Below are positions 21,531 to 35,246 of a DNA stretch of 64,000 nucleotides, one piece after another. The stretch spans positions 51,370 to 115,369 of the forward strand of contig NZ_WBKA01000006.1 of NCBI RefSeq assembly GCF_008831125.1, written 5' to 3'. The position numbers and the translations under genes were made by a program. The DNA is from Pseudoclavibacter caeni. GTDB taxonomy: Bacteria > Actinomycetota > Actinomycetes > Actinomycetales > Microbacteriaceae. Each line of letters begins with the position of its first letter. Positions within the stretch are counted from its first letter, which is position 1. Under the pieces are notes generated by a model. It was not told the DNA's origin, made no database searches, and saw only the letters and a list, made by a program, of their open reading frames with translations.

Positions 21531-22901
21531 ATGGCACGAACCCCGAGCGCCCTCTACCACTGCACCGAGTGCGGCTACCAGTCGCCCAAGTGGGTCGGCC
21601 GCTGCCCCGAGTGCCAGGCGTGGGGCACCGTGGTCGAGGCAGGCACCCCGACCGGCATCGTGCCGGGCCGCTCCGGGCGGGGCGTGCGGATGGTCGAGCA
21701 GGCCCCGAGCGTCCCGACGCTGCCCGACGAGCGGCTCGCCCGTCCCATCACCGAGCTCGACGGCGATGCGAGCGACCACATGCCCACCGGCATCGGCGAG
21801 CTCGACCGGGTGCTCGGCGGGGGCATCGTGCCGGGGGCGGCGATCCTGCTCAGCGGCGAGCCCGGCGTGGGCAAGTCGACGCTGCTGCTCGAGGTCGCCG
21901 CGCGCTGGGCGGCCGCCGGGCGCACCGTCCTGTACCTCACCGCCGAGGAGTCCGCCGGCCAGGTCCGCCTGCGCGCGGAGCGCACGGGCGCCCTGCAGGA
22001 GCGGCTGCTGCTCGCGGCCGAGACCGACCTGACGGCCGCGCTCGCGCAGATCGCCCAGACCCGGCCGTCCCTGGTGATCGTCGACTCGGTGCAGACACTC
22101 ACCGACGCCGGCACGGAGGGCATCCCGGGCGGCACCGCACAGGTGCGCACGGTCGCCCACGCCCTCACCCGCGCGGCGAAGCAGTGGGGCGTGCCGCTGC
22201 TGCTCGTCGGGCACGTCACCAAGGACGGCGCGATCGCCGGCCCCAGGCTGCTCGAGCACTTGGTGGACGTCGTCTGCCAGTTCGAGGGCGACCCGCAGAC
22301 CGCCCTGCGGTTCCTGCGCGCCCGCAAGAACCGGTTCGGGTCGGTCGACGAGGTCGGCTGCTTCGAGATGGGCGCGAGCGGCATCGTCGAGGTGCCCGAC
22401 CCATCCGGCCTGTTCCTCAGCCGCACCGCGAACGTGCCGGGCACCGCTGTGACGGTCGCCATGGAGGGCCGGCGCGCCCTGCCGGTCGAGATCCAGGCGC
22501 TCGTGGTCGACACCTCCGCGCCCCAGCCGCGGCGGGTGACCAGTGGGCTCGACCCGGCTCGGGTGGCGATGCTCATCGCCGTGCTCGCCCGCCGCGCGGG
22601 CATCGCGGTGACGAACCGCGAGGTGTACGTCTCGACGGTCGGCGGGGTGCGGGTGGACGACCCGGCGGCGGATCTGCCCATCGCCCTGGCGATCGCCTCG
22701 GCGGCGACGGGCCGCCCCGTCGTGCCGCACACCGTCGCGTTCGGCGAGATCAGCCTCGCCGGGCAGGTGCGCCGCGCCGCCCAGGCCGACCAGCGCCGCG
22801 AGGAGGGCCGCCGGCTCGGCTACGCGGACCACATCGACGACACCACCGCGCAGTCCCTGCACGAGGCGCTCGCCCTCGCGCTGCGTCGCCCCGCCCGCTG
22901 A
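21531..22901 (+). CDS. radA: DNA repair protein RadA (branch-migration helicase)
   Basis: The 456-residue protein helps process recombination intermediates, extending D-loops with RecA. In order are a C4 zinc finger (CTECGYQSPKWVGRCPEC, residues 10-27), Walker A GEPGVGKST, Walker B LVIVDSVQTL, the RadA-specific KNRFG motif, and a Lon-protease-like C-terminal domain. I chose ATG 21531 because the zinc finger then begins ten residues in, and TACAGT lies six bases upstream. The ORF extension to 21474 would overlap the promoter and adjoin the tRNA. Confidence 0.96.
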   Translation: MARTPSALYHCTECGYQSPKWVGRCPECQAWGTVVEAGTPTGIVPGRSGRGVRMVEQAPSVPTLPDERLARPITELDGDASDHMPTGIGELDRVLGGGIVPGAAILLSGEPGVGKSTLLLEVAARWAAAGRTVLYLTAEESAGQVRLRAERTGALQERLLLAAETDLTAALAQIAQTRPSLVIVDSVQTLTDAGTEGIPGGTAQVRTVAHALTRAAKQWGVPLLLVGHVTKDGAIAGPRLLEHLVDVVCQFEGDPQTALRFLRARKNRFGSVDEVGCFEMGASGIVEVPDPSGLFLSRTANVPGTAVTVAMEGRRALPVEIQALVVDTSAPQPRRVTSGLDPARVAMLIAVLARRAGIAVTNREVYVSTVGGVRVDDPAADLPIALAIASAATGRPVVPHTVAFGEISLAGQVRRAAQADQRREEGRRLGYADHIDDTTAQSLHEALALALRRPAR

Positions 22902-22922
22902 GCACAGCCCCCGCACCGCCCG

Positions 22923-23558
22923 CTACTGCAGCACGAAACGGTACTGGTCGGAGGAGCGGTCCCCGATCGACGCCTGCACCCAGTAGGTGCCCTTCGTGCT
23001 GACGTGACGATCCTTGCTGCAGGTCGTCCCGTCGTTCATCGCGAGGTCCCAGGTGACCTTGCCACTGCGTGGCTGCCCCGGCTCGAGCACCACCGTCTGA
23101 TCGGTCGGATTCTCCACACACGGGGTCGACTTCCACACCTCGGCCTGCCCCGACCCGACGACGACCTGCTGCTGGGTCGTGCCGACGTTGAGCGAGCAGG
23201 CCACCGAGGCCGTGCTCGTCACCTGATAGACGAACACCGGCTGCTGCGTGAACGAGTACTGCCCGGACTCGGTCTTCACCGAGACGGTGAACTCCCCCGG
23301 CTGGCAGGCCGACACCTGGTCGGGGTCAAGTGACGCAGACGGCGACGCGGACGCCGGCGCGGCGTCGGTCGAGTCGGCGGAGTCCGCCACGTCCGTGGCG
23401 ACATCCGCGCCGGTGGTCTCCGTGGCGTCCCCGCCCCCGGTCGCGCAGCTGACCGCCCAGACGATCAGGGCGACGATGATCGCCAGCAGCAGGAGCACGG
23501 CGAGTCGACGACGCCGGTAGACCGCTGGAGAGTGACGACGACGGGGTGACGCGGACAT
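22923..23558 (-). CDS. Membrane-anchored secreted protein of unknown function
   Basis: The 211-residue product has a basic N-terminus, one hydrophobic segment (about 19-38, LAVLLLLAIIVALIVWAVS) and a Ser/Ala/Asp-rich linker to about residue 80. An exported domain of about 130 residues follows, holding four cysteines that could form disulfides (CQPGEF, ACSLNV, TPCVENP, TTCSKD). Its composition, with PGQPRSGKVTWDL and CSLNV, recalls small beta-rich exported domains of actinobacteria. The function is unknown. Start chosen from TACAAT six bases before ATG. It converges on radA across 21 bases. Confidence 0.75.
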   Translation of the reverse strand: MSASPRRRHSPAVYRRRRLAVLLLLAIIVALIVWAVSCATGGGDATETTGADVATDVADSADSTDAAPASASPSASLDPDQVSACQPGEFTVSVKTESGQYSFTQQPVFVYQVTSTASVACSLNVGTTQQQVVVGSGQAEVWKSTPCVENPTDQTVVLEPGQPRSGKVTWDLAMNDGTTCSKDRHVSTKGTYWVQASIGDRSSDQYRFVLQ

Positions 23559-23564
23559 GCCCCG

Positions 23565-23570
23565 ATTGTA
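23565..23570 (-). promoter_or_regulatory. -10 box of the secreted-protein gene (leaderless)
   Basis: TACAAT, close to consensus, is six bases before ATG 23558. No Shine-Dalgarno. Confidence 0.5.
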
Positions 23571-23577
23571 GCCGCGG

Positions 23578-24129
23578 TCAGACCTCCTCGGGACGCGCCG
23601 GGGCGTCGGTGACGAACGGGTCGTCAGCGTGGTCCAGGTGCAGGATCATCCGGGTGTTGCCCAGCGTGTTCTGCTTGACCCGCTGCAGCTCCAGGAACTC
23701 AGCGACGCCCTCGTCGGGCGAGCGGACCAGCTCGGCGTACGTGTCGCGATCCACCCCCGGATCGTGCATGACCGTGAACCCGTTGCGCTCAAAGAACGCC
23801 ACCTCGAACGTCAGACAGAAGATCCGCCACACCCCCAGCCGGCGGCCGCGCTCGACGAGCGCCTGGACGAGCCGCCCGCCGACCCCGTGCCCCTGCGCCT
23901 CGGGGGAGACGACGAGCGTGCGGACCTCGGCGAGGTCCTCCCAGAAGACGTGCAGGGCGCCGGCGCCGACGACCCGCCCGTCGAGCTCGGCGACGAGGAA
24001 CTCCTGCGTCGCCTCATACAGCACGACGAGCTCCTTGCCGAGCAGCACGCGCCGCTCCACATAGGGCTCGATGAGCGCGCTGATCGCGCGGATGTCCGGA
24101 GTGCGGGCGGGACGGACGACAAGGGGCAT
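23578..24129 (-). CDS. argA: N-acetylglutamate synthase-like GNAT acetyltransferase
   Basis: The 183-residue protein is a stand-alone GNAT enzyme of the kind that acts as amino-acid N-acetyltransferase in actinobacteria (like Rv2747 of M. tuberculosis), making N-acetylglutamate for arginine synthesis. The acetyl-CoA loop reads VVSPEAQGHGVGGRLVQALVERGRR, preceded by AELDGRVVGAGALHVFWEDLAEVRTL and followed by FEVAFFERNGF. I chose ATG 24129, which has TACGCT seven bases upstream; GTG 24135 would add two residues. Two copies of the palindrome GGGCATGCCC bracket the -10 box. No other arg gene is nearby, so the substrate is assigned from family resemblance alone. Confidence 0.82.
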   Translation of the reverse strand: MPLVVRPARTPDIRAISALIEPYVERRVLLGKELVVLYEATQEFLVAELDGRVVGAGALHVFWEDLAEVRTLVVSPEAQGHGVGGRLVQALVERGRRLGVWRIFCLTFEVAFFERNGFTVMHDPGVDRDTYAELVRSPDEGVAEFLELQRVKQNTLGNTRMILHLDHADDPFVTDAPARPEEV

Positions 24130-24162
24130 GCCCACCAGCGTACCGCTCGGGCGGGCATGCCC
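24124..24162. promoter_or_regulatory. Paired palindromes GGGCATGCCC around the argA promoter
   Basis: Perfect 10-bp palindromes at 24124-24133 (covering the start codon) and 24153-24162 (at the -35 region) are 29 bp apart centre to centre. The arrangement suits a dimeric regulator binding twice. They do not resemble AT-rich ARG boxes. Confidence 0.45.
24137..24142 (-). promoter_or_regulatory. -10 box of argA (leaderless)
   Basis: TACGCT is seven bases before ATG 24129. Confidence 0.45.
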
Positions 24163-24174
24163 CTCTGCCGTGTC

Positions 24175-24203
24175 GGCCGTGACGCGTCGTCGGCGTCACG
24201 GCC
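24175..24203 (-). terminator. Hairpin terminator of clpC
   Basis: Arms of 11 bp (24175-24185 and 24193-24203, GGCCGTGACGC and its complement) enclose a 7-base loop. It lies 13 bases past the clpC stop. Confidence 0.6.
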
Positions 24204-24215
24204 CGGTCTCTCGGG

Positions 24216-26714
<2,499 letters not shown>

Positions 26715-26744
26715 GGCACTCCTCCACGGTCAGCCGATGGTTCC

Positions 26745-26791
26745 ATCAAAGCAGAGTCGGCGGCCGTGTCGGCCGGTGTTCGCCGTGGGCG
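26745..26791 (-). promoter_or_regulatory. Putative ClgR box and -10 of clpC
   Basis: On the clpC-sense strand, CGCCCACGGCGAAC (26791-26778) fits the core of the published ClgR consensus (CGCYNANRGCGWWS). TTTGAT at 26750-26745 is a possible -10. The box would be centred near -46, a normal activator position. ClgR is the known activator of clp genes in actinobacteria. Confidence 0.5.
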
Positions 26792-26798
26792 GAGCCAC

Positions 26799-27083
26799 TC
26801 AGACCAGGCGATGCGCGCCGTCGGGCCGGTCAGCGGGCGCATCCCCGGCCCCGTCGCCACGGGCGGACGCATCGGCACGGGCGGACGCGTCAGCGCTGTG
26901 GGGCGCCGAGCCGTACTCGCGCTCGAACCGGGCGCGCTCGACGGCCTCGGCCTCGGCGCGGGCGTGCCGCTCGCTGCGGTCAGCGCGCAGCACCGCCCGG
27001 AACACGAACACGAAGATCACGCCGACGAGCAGGGTGGGCGTGATCGCCCAGATCGCCGCGGTCATCCACTCCTGCGTCGTCAT
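26799..27083 (-). CDS. Small single-helix membrane protein downstream of lysS
   Basis: The 94-residue product has one hydrophobic helix (about 7-30, AAIWAITPTLLVGVIFVFVFRAV), then a charged helix rich in Arg, Glu and Ala, then a low-complexity tail with repeated ADASARADASARGDG. No family is recognised, but similar short proteins occur after lysS in related genomes. GAGAGGAG sits just before ATG 27083, and the gene starts 10 bases after the lysS stop, so it is in the lysS transcript. The longer ORF to 27125 starts inside lysS. Confidence 0.72.
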   Translation of the reverse strand: MTTQEWMTAAIWAITPTLLVGVIFVFVFRAVLRADRSERHARAEAEAVERARFEREYGSAPHSADASARADASARGDGAGDAPADRPDGAHRLV

Positions 27084-27093
27084 GACTCTCCTC

Positions 27094-28659
<1,566 letters not shown>

Positions 28660-28733
28660 GCGTTCTCCTTCGGGTCAGCCCGGATGCGACTCGCGAACCG
28701 CCGCGTCCCTCGCGGGGCGCCGGCCGGGTCCGC

Positions 28734-29429
28734 TCAGCCCGCCCGCTCGGCGCGATCGAGCGCCGCGTCGATCGAGGTGTGCAGCACCGGGCGCAGCAGC
28801 GCGGCGGGATCGTCCACGCCGATGCCGCGCAGCAGACCGGCCGACCGCTCGACGATGGCGTCAGCGTGCTCGGCGGCGGCCGCACGGGCTTCAGCATACA
28901 CCGGCCGATCGGCGTCCCCGATCACCACCGGGTCGCCGCCCATCTCGATCACGAGCGCCTGCGCGATGGGCAGCACGGCCGGCGGGGCGGAGACCGCGAA
29001 GCGCGCCTCGCGCAGCCGGCCGGCATCGAGCCCGGTGCCCGTCGCGACGATCGCCGGGCTGATCGCCAGGGGGATCACGCCGATCGCGGCGAGCGGGTCG
29101 AGCACGCGCTCCCCGAAGCCCGGCGCGGTGTGCACGGCGAGCTGGCCGGGGCGCCACACGCCGGCCCGGGCGGTGCCGGCCGCGAACCCGGGCAGATCAG
29201 TCTCGGGGATGGCCAGCACGACGAGCTGCGCGCTGGCGATCACCTGCGCCTCGTCGACGATGGGGACCCCGGGCAGGGCCGCCTCGACCCGCTCGCGATG
29301 CACGGCGTCTGCGGTGGACACGGCGCGGATGCGATGCCCGGCCCCGGCGAGCGCGAGGGCGACCGCGGTGCCGATGGCGCCCGCGCCGACGACGCCGACG
29401 TCGAGGCGGGGCCGGCCGGCGACGCTCAT
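28734..29429 (-). CDS. Rossmann-fold/DUF2520 oxidoreductase-like protein
   Basis: The 231-residue protein has an NAD(P)-binding Rossmann domain ([22 protein letters not shown]) followed by a DUF2520 helical domain ([14 protein letters not shown]... to the C-terminus). The family sits beside panC and folK in many actinobacteria, and a role in ketopantoate or folate-related reduction has been suggested without proof. ATG 29429 overlaps the DUF3180 stop (ATGA). Here panC does not follow; lysS does. The function remains unknown. Confidence 0.85.
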   Translation of the reverse strand: MSVAGRPRLDVGVVGAGAIGTAVALALAGAGHRIRAVSTADAVHRERVEAALPGVPIVDEAQVIASAQLVVLAIPETDLPGFAAGTARAGVWRPGQLAVHTAPGFGERVLDPLAAIGVIPLAISPAIVATGTGLDAGRLREARFAVSAPPAVLPIAQALVIEMGGDPVVIGDADRPVYAEARAAAAEHADAIVERSAGLLRGIGVDDPAALLRPVLHTSIDAALDRAERAG

Positions 29430-30034
29430 CGTCCGCCCCGATCCGCGCCGCGGCCCGACGCCGTCTCGCGCCGTGCCGGACGGACGCTGCGGGCGGCGCC
29501 GCCCTCGGCCGTGGCGTCGCCGGTGTTCGCGGGGCCCGCTCCGCTCCCGGCGGGGGCCTGCCCGTCGTCGCTCGGGGGCACGCGGCACCACAGCTCGGCG
29601 ACGAGCCCGCACACGCCGAGCACGATCGCCGCGACGAGCGATCCGCCCTCCGGGGCGATGACCGCCTGCACCGGCGTCGCCGGGGGCAGCAGCGCGTGGA
29701 CGAGCAGGCCGAGCACCGTGCCGGCGAGCACCGCCGCGGTCACGCTGCTCGCCTTCGCCAGCAGCAGCACGCGGGTGGCGAAGAACGGGTCGACCGGCTC
29801 GGTCTCGGCCCGGCCGTGCTCGCGCCGCTCTCGGTCACGGCGATGCGTGCGGCTGCGCACCCGCCAGGCGAGCGCGAGCACGATCACGCCGATCGCGACG
29901 AGCACGCCGGCGAACGTCCACGGCGGCACGATGGCCGGCGCGCCGAGCCGGGCGAGCGTCGCCTGCAGTGCCCAGCCGACCCCGGTGAACAGCAGCACGA
30001 TGACGACGAGCGCGGGGATGCGGGTGCGACTCAT
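29426..30034 (-). CDS. DUF3180 membrane protein
   Basis: The 202-residue protein has four hydrophobic segments: about 8-26, 36-54, 88-106 and 122-140. This is the DUF3180 arrangement, which is found only in actinobacteria and almost always between folK and DUF2520. A Gly/Ala/Arg-rich tail of about 55 residues is non-conserved. The function is unknown; its constant place in the folate operon suggests a link to envelope transport or pterin metabolism. Both ends overlap neighbours by four bases (ATGA). I chose ATG 30034, as the ORF extension lies within folK. Confidence 0.88.
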   Translation of the reverse strand: MSRTRIPALVVIVLLFTGVGWALQATLARLGAPAIVPPWTFAGVLVAIGVIVLALAWRVRSRTHRRDRERREHGRAETEPVDPFFATRVLLLAKASSVTAAVLAGTVLGLLVHALLPPATPVQAVIAPEGGSLVAAIVLGVCGLVAELWCRVPPSDDGQAPAGSGAGPANTGDATAEGGAARSVRPARRETASGRGADRGGR

Positions 30035-30597
30035 CGGCCGGTCTCCCGGTCTGCGGCGGGCGACGCCGGGTCGGCCAGGGCGGCCGCACCTGCCGAGCCC
30101 GCCGAGACGGCGAGCGTGCGGGCGGCGTCGGGCAGCGCGTCCAGCAGCCGACGCAGCGGCACGCCGCCGAGCGTCGCGGCCGGGTCGGCCTCGAGCCACG
30201 GCACGAGCACGAAGTCGCGCTCGGCGGCGCGGGGATGCGGCACGACGAGGCGCGGGGTGTCGAGCACGACGCCCGGGATGTCCACGATGTCAAGGTCGAG
30301 CGTGCGGTCGCCCCAGCGCCGGTCGCGGCGGCGCCGGTGCTGCTGCTCGATCGCCTGCAGCGCGTCCAGCAGCGGCACCGGGTCGAGCGTGGTGTCGACG
30401 AGCACGACGGTGTTCGCGAACCGGGGGCGATCCCGGTCGAGCCCGTCGAGCGAGACGGCGATCGTCTCGTGCACGGGGGCGACCTGCACGACGGTGACGC
30501 CCGGGGTCGCCGCGAGATCCGCGACCGCGGCCCGCAGCGTCCCCCGGGTGTCGCCGAGATTCGACCCCAGCGCGATGACCGCCCGCCGCGCGCTCAC
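30031..30597 (-). CDS. folK: 6-hydroxymethyl-7,8-dihydropterin pyrophosphokinase
   Basis: The 188-residue HPPK transfers pyrophosphate from ATP to 6-hydroxymethyl-dihydropterin. Family motifs are IALGSNLGD at the N-terminus, the central RRWGDRTLDLDI (RxxxRTLDLDI signature with the Mg-binding Asp pair), and VPHPRAAERDFVLVPWLE. The last 35 residues are an Ala/Pro-rich extension. The GTG start overlaps the folB stop (GTGA), which gives translational coupling. Confidence 0.95.
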   Translation of the reverse strand: MSARRAVIALGSNLGDTRGTLRAAVADLAATPGVTVVQVAPVHETIAVSLDGLDRDRPRFANTVVLVDTTLDPVPLLDALQAIEQQHRRRRDRRWGDRTLDLDIVDIPGVVLDTPRLVVPHPRAAERDFVLVPWLEADPAATLGGVPLRRLLDALPDAARTLAVSAGSAGAAALADPASPAADRETGR

Positions 30598-30992
30598 CGG
30601 GATCCGCCTCCCGCGCCCGACTCGGCCGCCCGCTCCCGCCGGATCGTGACGGACACGTCGGCGAACGGCACCTCGATCGGGGCCTCGGGCTTGTGCACGA
30701 CGACCTCGACAGCGTCGACGCGCGGCAGGGCGAGCAGGTCGGCGGCGATGAGCCCGGCGAGCCGCTCGATGAGGTCGACCGGATCGCCGGCGATGCGGTC
30801 GACGATGCGGCGGGCGGCCTGCGCATAGTCGACCGTGGCGGAGAGATCGTCGGTGCGGGCGGCCGCACGGGTGTCGAGCTCGAGGGTCGCGTCAACGACA
30901 AAGCGCTGCCCGTCGCGGCGCTCGTGGGCGAGCACCCCATGGTGGCCGCGGGCGGTGACCCCGGTCAGGCGGATGCGATCCGGCGTCGTCAT
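30594..30992 (-). CDS. folB: Dihydroneopterin aldolase
   Basis: The 132-residue enzyme cleaves dihydroneopterin to 6-hydroxymethyl-dihydropterin and glycolaldehyde. The tunnelling-fold signatures are GVTARGHHGVLAHERRDGQRFVVD, the substrate-anchoring Glu in LIERLAGLIAADLLA and the conserved VHKPEAPIEVPFADVSVTI. It overlaps folP and folK by four bases on either side. Confidence 0.95.
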   Translation of the reverse strand: MTTPDRIRLTGVTARGHHGVLAHERRDGQRFVVDATLELDTRAAARTDDLSATVDYAQAARRIVDRIAGDPVDLIERLAGLIAADLLALPRVDAVEVVVHKPEAPIEVPFADVSVTIRRERAAESGAGGGSR

Positions 30993-31894
30993 GCCCGCTC
31001 CCCCGTGCGCCCCGCCGGCTCGTGCCCGGCCGCCGCGGCCTCCCGGGCCCGTCGTGCCTCGGCGAGCCGCCGGCCCACCTCGAGCGCCGCCCGGGCCGCG
31101 GCGGCGTCATGGACGCGGAAGCCCCACACCCCGCTCTCCGCCAGCAGCGCGGCGATCGCGGCCGTCGCGGCATCCCGCGCGTGCAGGGCCGTCTCGGCCC
31201 GGGCCTCCGCGGCGCGCAGCGCACTGGGCAGCGTCTCGGCGATGAAGCGCTTGCGGCTGGTGCCGAGCAGCACGGGCAGCCCGAAGGAGCGCAGCCGATC
31301 GACCGCGGCCAGCAGCGCCCAGTTGTGTCCCCCGTTCTTGCTGAAGCCGAGTCCGGGGTCGACGACGAGCCGCTCGTCGCCGATGCCGGCGGCGCGGGCG
31401 GCGTCGAGGCGCTGGCCGATCTCGGAGACGACCTCCTCGACCACGTCGTCGTAACGGGCCGGCGGACTGTCCGGGGTGAGCAGCCCGCGCCAGTGCGAGA
31501 CGATGAACACGGCGTCGCCGTCGGCGACGGTGTCGAGCATGTCGGGGTCGGCGAGGCCGGCGGAGACGTCGTTGACGTACCGGGCGCCCAGCTCGACCGT
31601 GCGCCGGGCGGTGTCGGCGTTCATCGTGTCGATGCTCAGCACGACGCCCTCGCCCGCGAGGCGCTCGACGACGGGCAGGATGCGCCGCTGCTCCTCCGCC
31701 ATCGGCACGCGGACGCTGCCGGGCCGGGTCGACTCCCCGCCGACGTCGACGAGATCGGCCCCGTCGACGACGAGGTCCAGGCCGTGCCGCACCGCGGCGT
31801 CGTGGTCGTGCCAGCGTCCCCCGTCGCTGAACGAGTCGGGGGTGACGTTGAGCACACCCATGACGAGCGGACGGGCGGACGAGTCGGTGGTCAT
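30989..31894 (-). CDS. folP: Dihydropteroate synthase
   Basis: The 301-residue TIM-barrel enzyme joins p-aminobenzoate to hydroxymethyl-dihydropterin diphosphate and is the sulfonamide target. Signatures are MGVLNVTPDSFSDGGRW, VDVGGESTRPGS, SIDTMNADTARRTVELGARYVNDVSAG, VDPGLGFSKNGGHNWALLAAVDRL and LGTSRKRFIAETL. The loop residues usually altered in sulfonamide resistance appear unmodified. A short Arg/Ala-rich tail is non-conserved. The start overlaps the folE stop (ATGA). Confidence 0.96.
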   Translation of the reverse strand: MTTDSSARPLVMGVLNVTPDSFSDGGRWHDHDAAVRHGLDLVVDGADLVDVGGESTRPGSVRVPMAEEQRRILPVVERLAGEGVVLSIDTMNADTARRTVELGARYVNDVSAGLADPDMLDTVADGDAVFIVSHWRGLLTPDSPPARYDDVVEEVVSEIGQRLDAARAAGIGDERLVVDPGLGFSKNGGHNWALLAAVDRLRSFGLPVLLGTSRKRFIAETLPSALRAAEARAETALHARDAATAAIAALLAESGVWGFRVHDAAAARAALEVGRRLAEARRAREAAAAGHEPAGRTGERA

Positions 31895-32588
31895 GCGGTC
31901 TCCTCTCCTGCCGACGCGGGGCGCGGCCGGGGCGCGGCCGGGGTCGGGACGCCGGCCCCCGCGTCACGTGACGCGGCGCCGGCCGGCCGGTCGACGGGGC
32001 ATGATGGCGCGACGGCATCCGGCCCGCCGGCCGCGTCGGGCCAGATGCCCGCCGGATCGACCCCGACACCGGCGGGGCCCGCGAGCGACCCCCGGGCGGA
32101 GATGCTCGTCGTGCGGGCGTCGTCCTGCCGCGCGCCGCGCGCGCTCACGCAGTCCTGGTGCAGGCGCAGCCGCACGATCGCGCCGCGGGCACCGAGCCCG
32201 ACCATGAGCGCGTCGGCGATCTGGGCGGCGAGCCGCTCCTGCAGCTGAGGCCGCGCGGCGAGCACGCCGACGAGCCGGGGCAGGGCGCCGAGCCCGGCGA
32301 TCCGCTCCCCCGGGACGTAGGCGAGGTCTGCGGTGCCGTAGACGGGCAGCAGGTGGTGGGCGCACAGCGAGCGCACCCGGATGCCGGACATGGCGACCAG
32401 GTCGTGCGCGGGCGCGGGCAACGTCTCGCCGAGCACCTCGAGCGGGTCGCTCCCCACACCGGCGAACAGCTCGCGCGCGGCGTCGGCCACCCGCGCCGGG
32501 GTGTCGACGAGCTCCGTGTCGTCGGGGTCGAGCCCGCAGGCGACGAGGAGCTCCCGCACGGCTGCCCGCACGGCCGGCACGTCGACCA

Positions 32589-32589
<1 letters not shown>
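31891..32589 (-). CDS. folE: GTP cyclohydrolase I with a long C-terminal tail
   Basis: The enzyme converts GTP to dihydroneopterin triphosphate, opening folate synthesis. The 232-residue product has the conserved DTPARVADAARELFAG, the zinc-site segment SLCAHHLLPVYG, IAGLGALPRLVGVLAARPQLQERL and HQDCVSARGARQDDARTTS with the second zinc Cys. Two points are odd. The usual CEHH motif reads CAHH, and about 60 low-complexity Pro/Ala/Gly residues follow the catalytic domain. ATG 32589 shares one base with the ftsH stop; the GTG one codon earlier (32592) would give a GTGA overlap and is equally possible. Confidence 0.92.
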
Positions 32590-34592
<2,003 letters not shown>

Positions 34593-34694
34593 GAATGCAG
34601 GGGCGCGGCCCGAACCCTTTCGTGCGTGGTGGACAGTTCCTGATGCTACTGGAGGAGGCTGTGTCCTCCCTGCATGTTCGCTGTCAGCGGCAGG

Positions 34695-35246
34695 TCAGCT
34701 GTAGACCTCGGGCTTCAGGATGCCCACGCCGTCGACGTTGCGATAGCGCTCGTCATGGTCGAGCCCGTACCCGACGACGAAGTCGACGGGGATGTCGAAG
34801 CCGATGTAGCGCACGTCCAGATCGACGGCGAGCGCCTCAGGCTTGCGCAGCAGCGCGCAGATCTCCACCGAGCGCGCCCCGCGCGAGCGCAGGTTGCGCT
34901 GCAGCCACGAGAGGGTGAGCCCGGAGTCGATGACGTCCTCGACGATGAGCACGTCGCGGTCGTGGATGTCGGTGTCGAGATCCTTGAGGATGCGGACGAC
35001 GCCCGACGAGCGGGTTCCGGACCCATAGGACGACACCGCCATGAAGTCCATCGTCACCGGCAGCGTGAGCGCCCGCGAGAGATCGGCCATCACCATGATC
35101 GCACCCTTGAGCACCCCGACGAGCAGCACATCACGGCCGGCGTAGTCATGCTCGATCGCCCGGGCGAGCTCCTGAATGCGGGTCTGGATCTGCTCGGGGG
35201 TGAGCAGGACCTCTTCGAGATCGTCCTTGATGTCGGCGAGTTTCAT
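34695..35246 (-). CDS. hpt: Hypoxanthine (guanine) phosphoribosyltransferase
   Basis: The 183-residue salvage enzyme makes IMP or GMP from the free base and PRPP. The PPi loop is [17 protein letters not shown], the PRPP-binding motif [17 protein letters not shown], and the flexible loop [21 protein letters not shown] 35246 ([10 protein letters not shown]) has AGGAGCCG upstream, within the 3' part of the tilS frame. The tilS-hpt-ftsH order is conserved in many bacteria. A gap of 102 bases with its own -10-like box precedes ftsH. Confidence 0.95.
   Translation of the reverse strand: MKLADIKDDLEEVLLTPEQIQTRIQELARAIEHDYAGRDVLLVGVLKGAIMVMADLSRALTLPVTMDFMAVSSYGSGTRSSGVVRILKDLDTDIHDRDVLIVEDVIDSGLTLSWLQRNLRSRGARSVEICALLRKPEALAVDLDVRYIGFDIPVDFVVGYGLDHDERYRNVDGVGILKPEVYS

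Noticed and set aside
28660..28733. T-box or riboswitch upstream of lysS
   Set aside because: The 74-base gap is too short and shows no T-box core or other known aptamer sequence.
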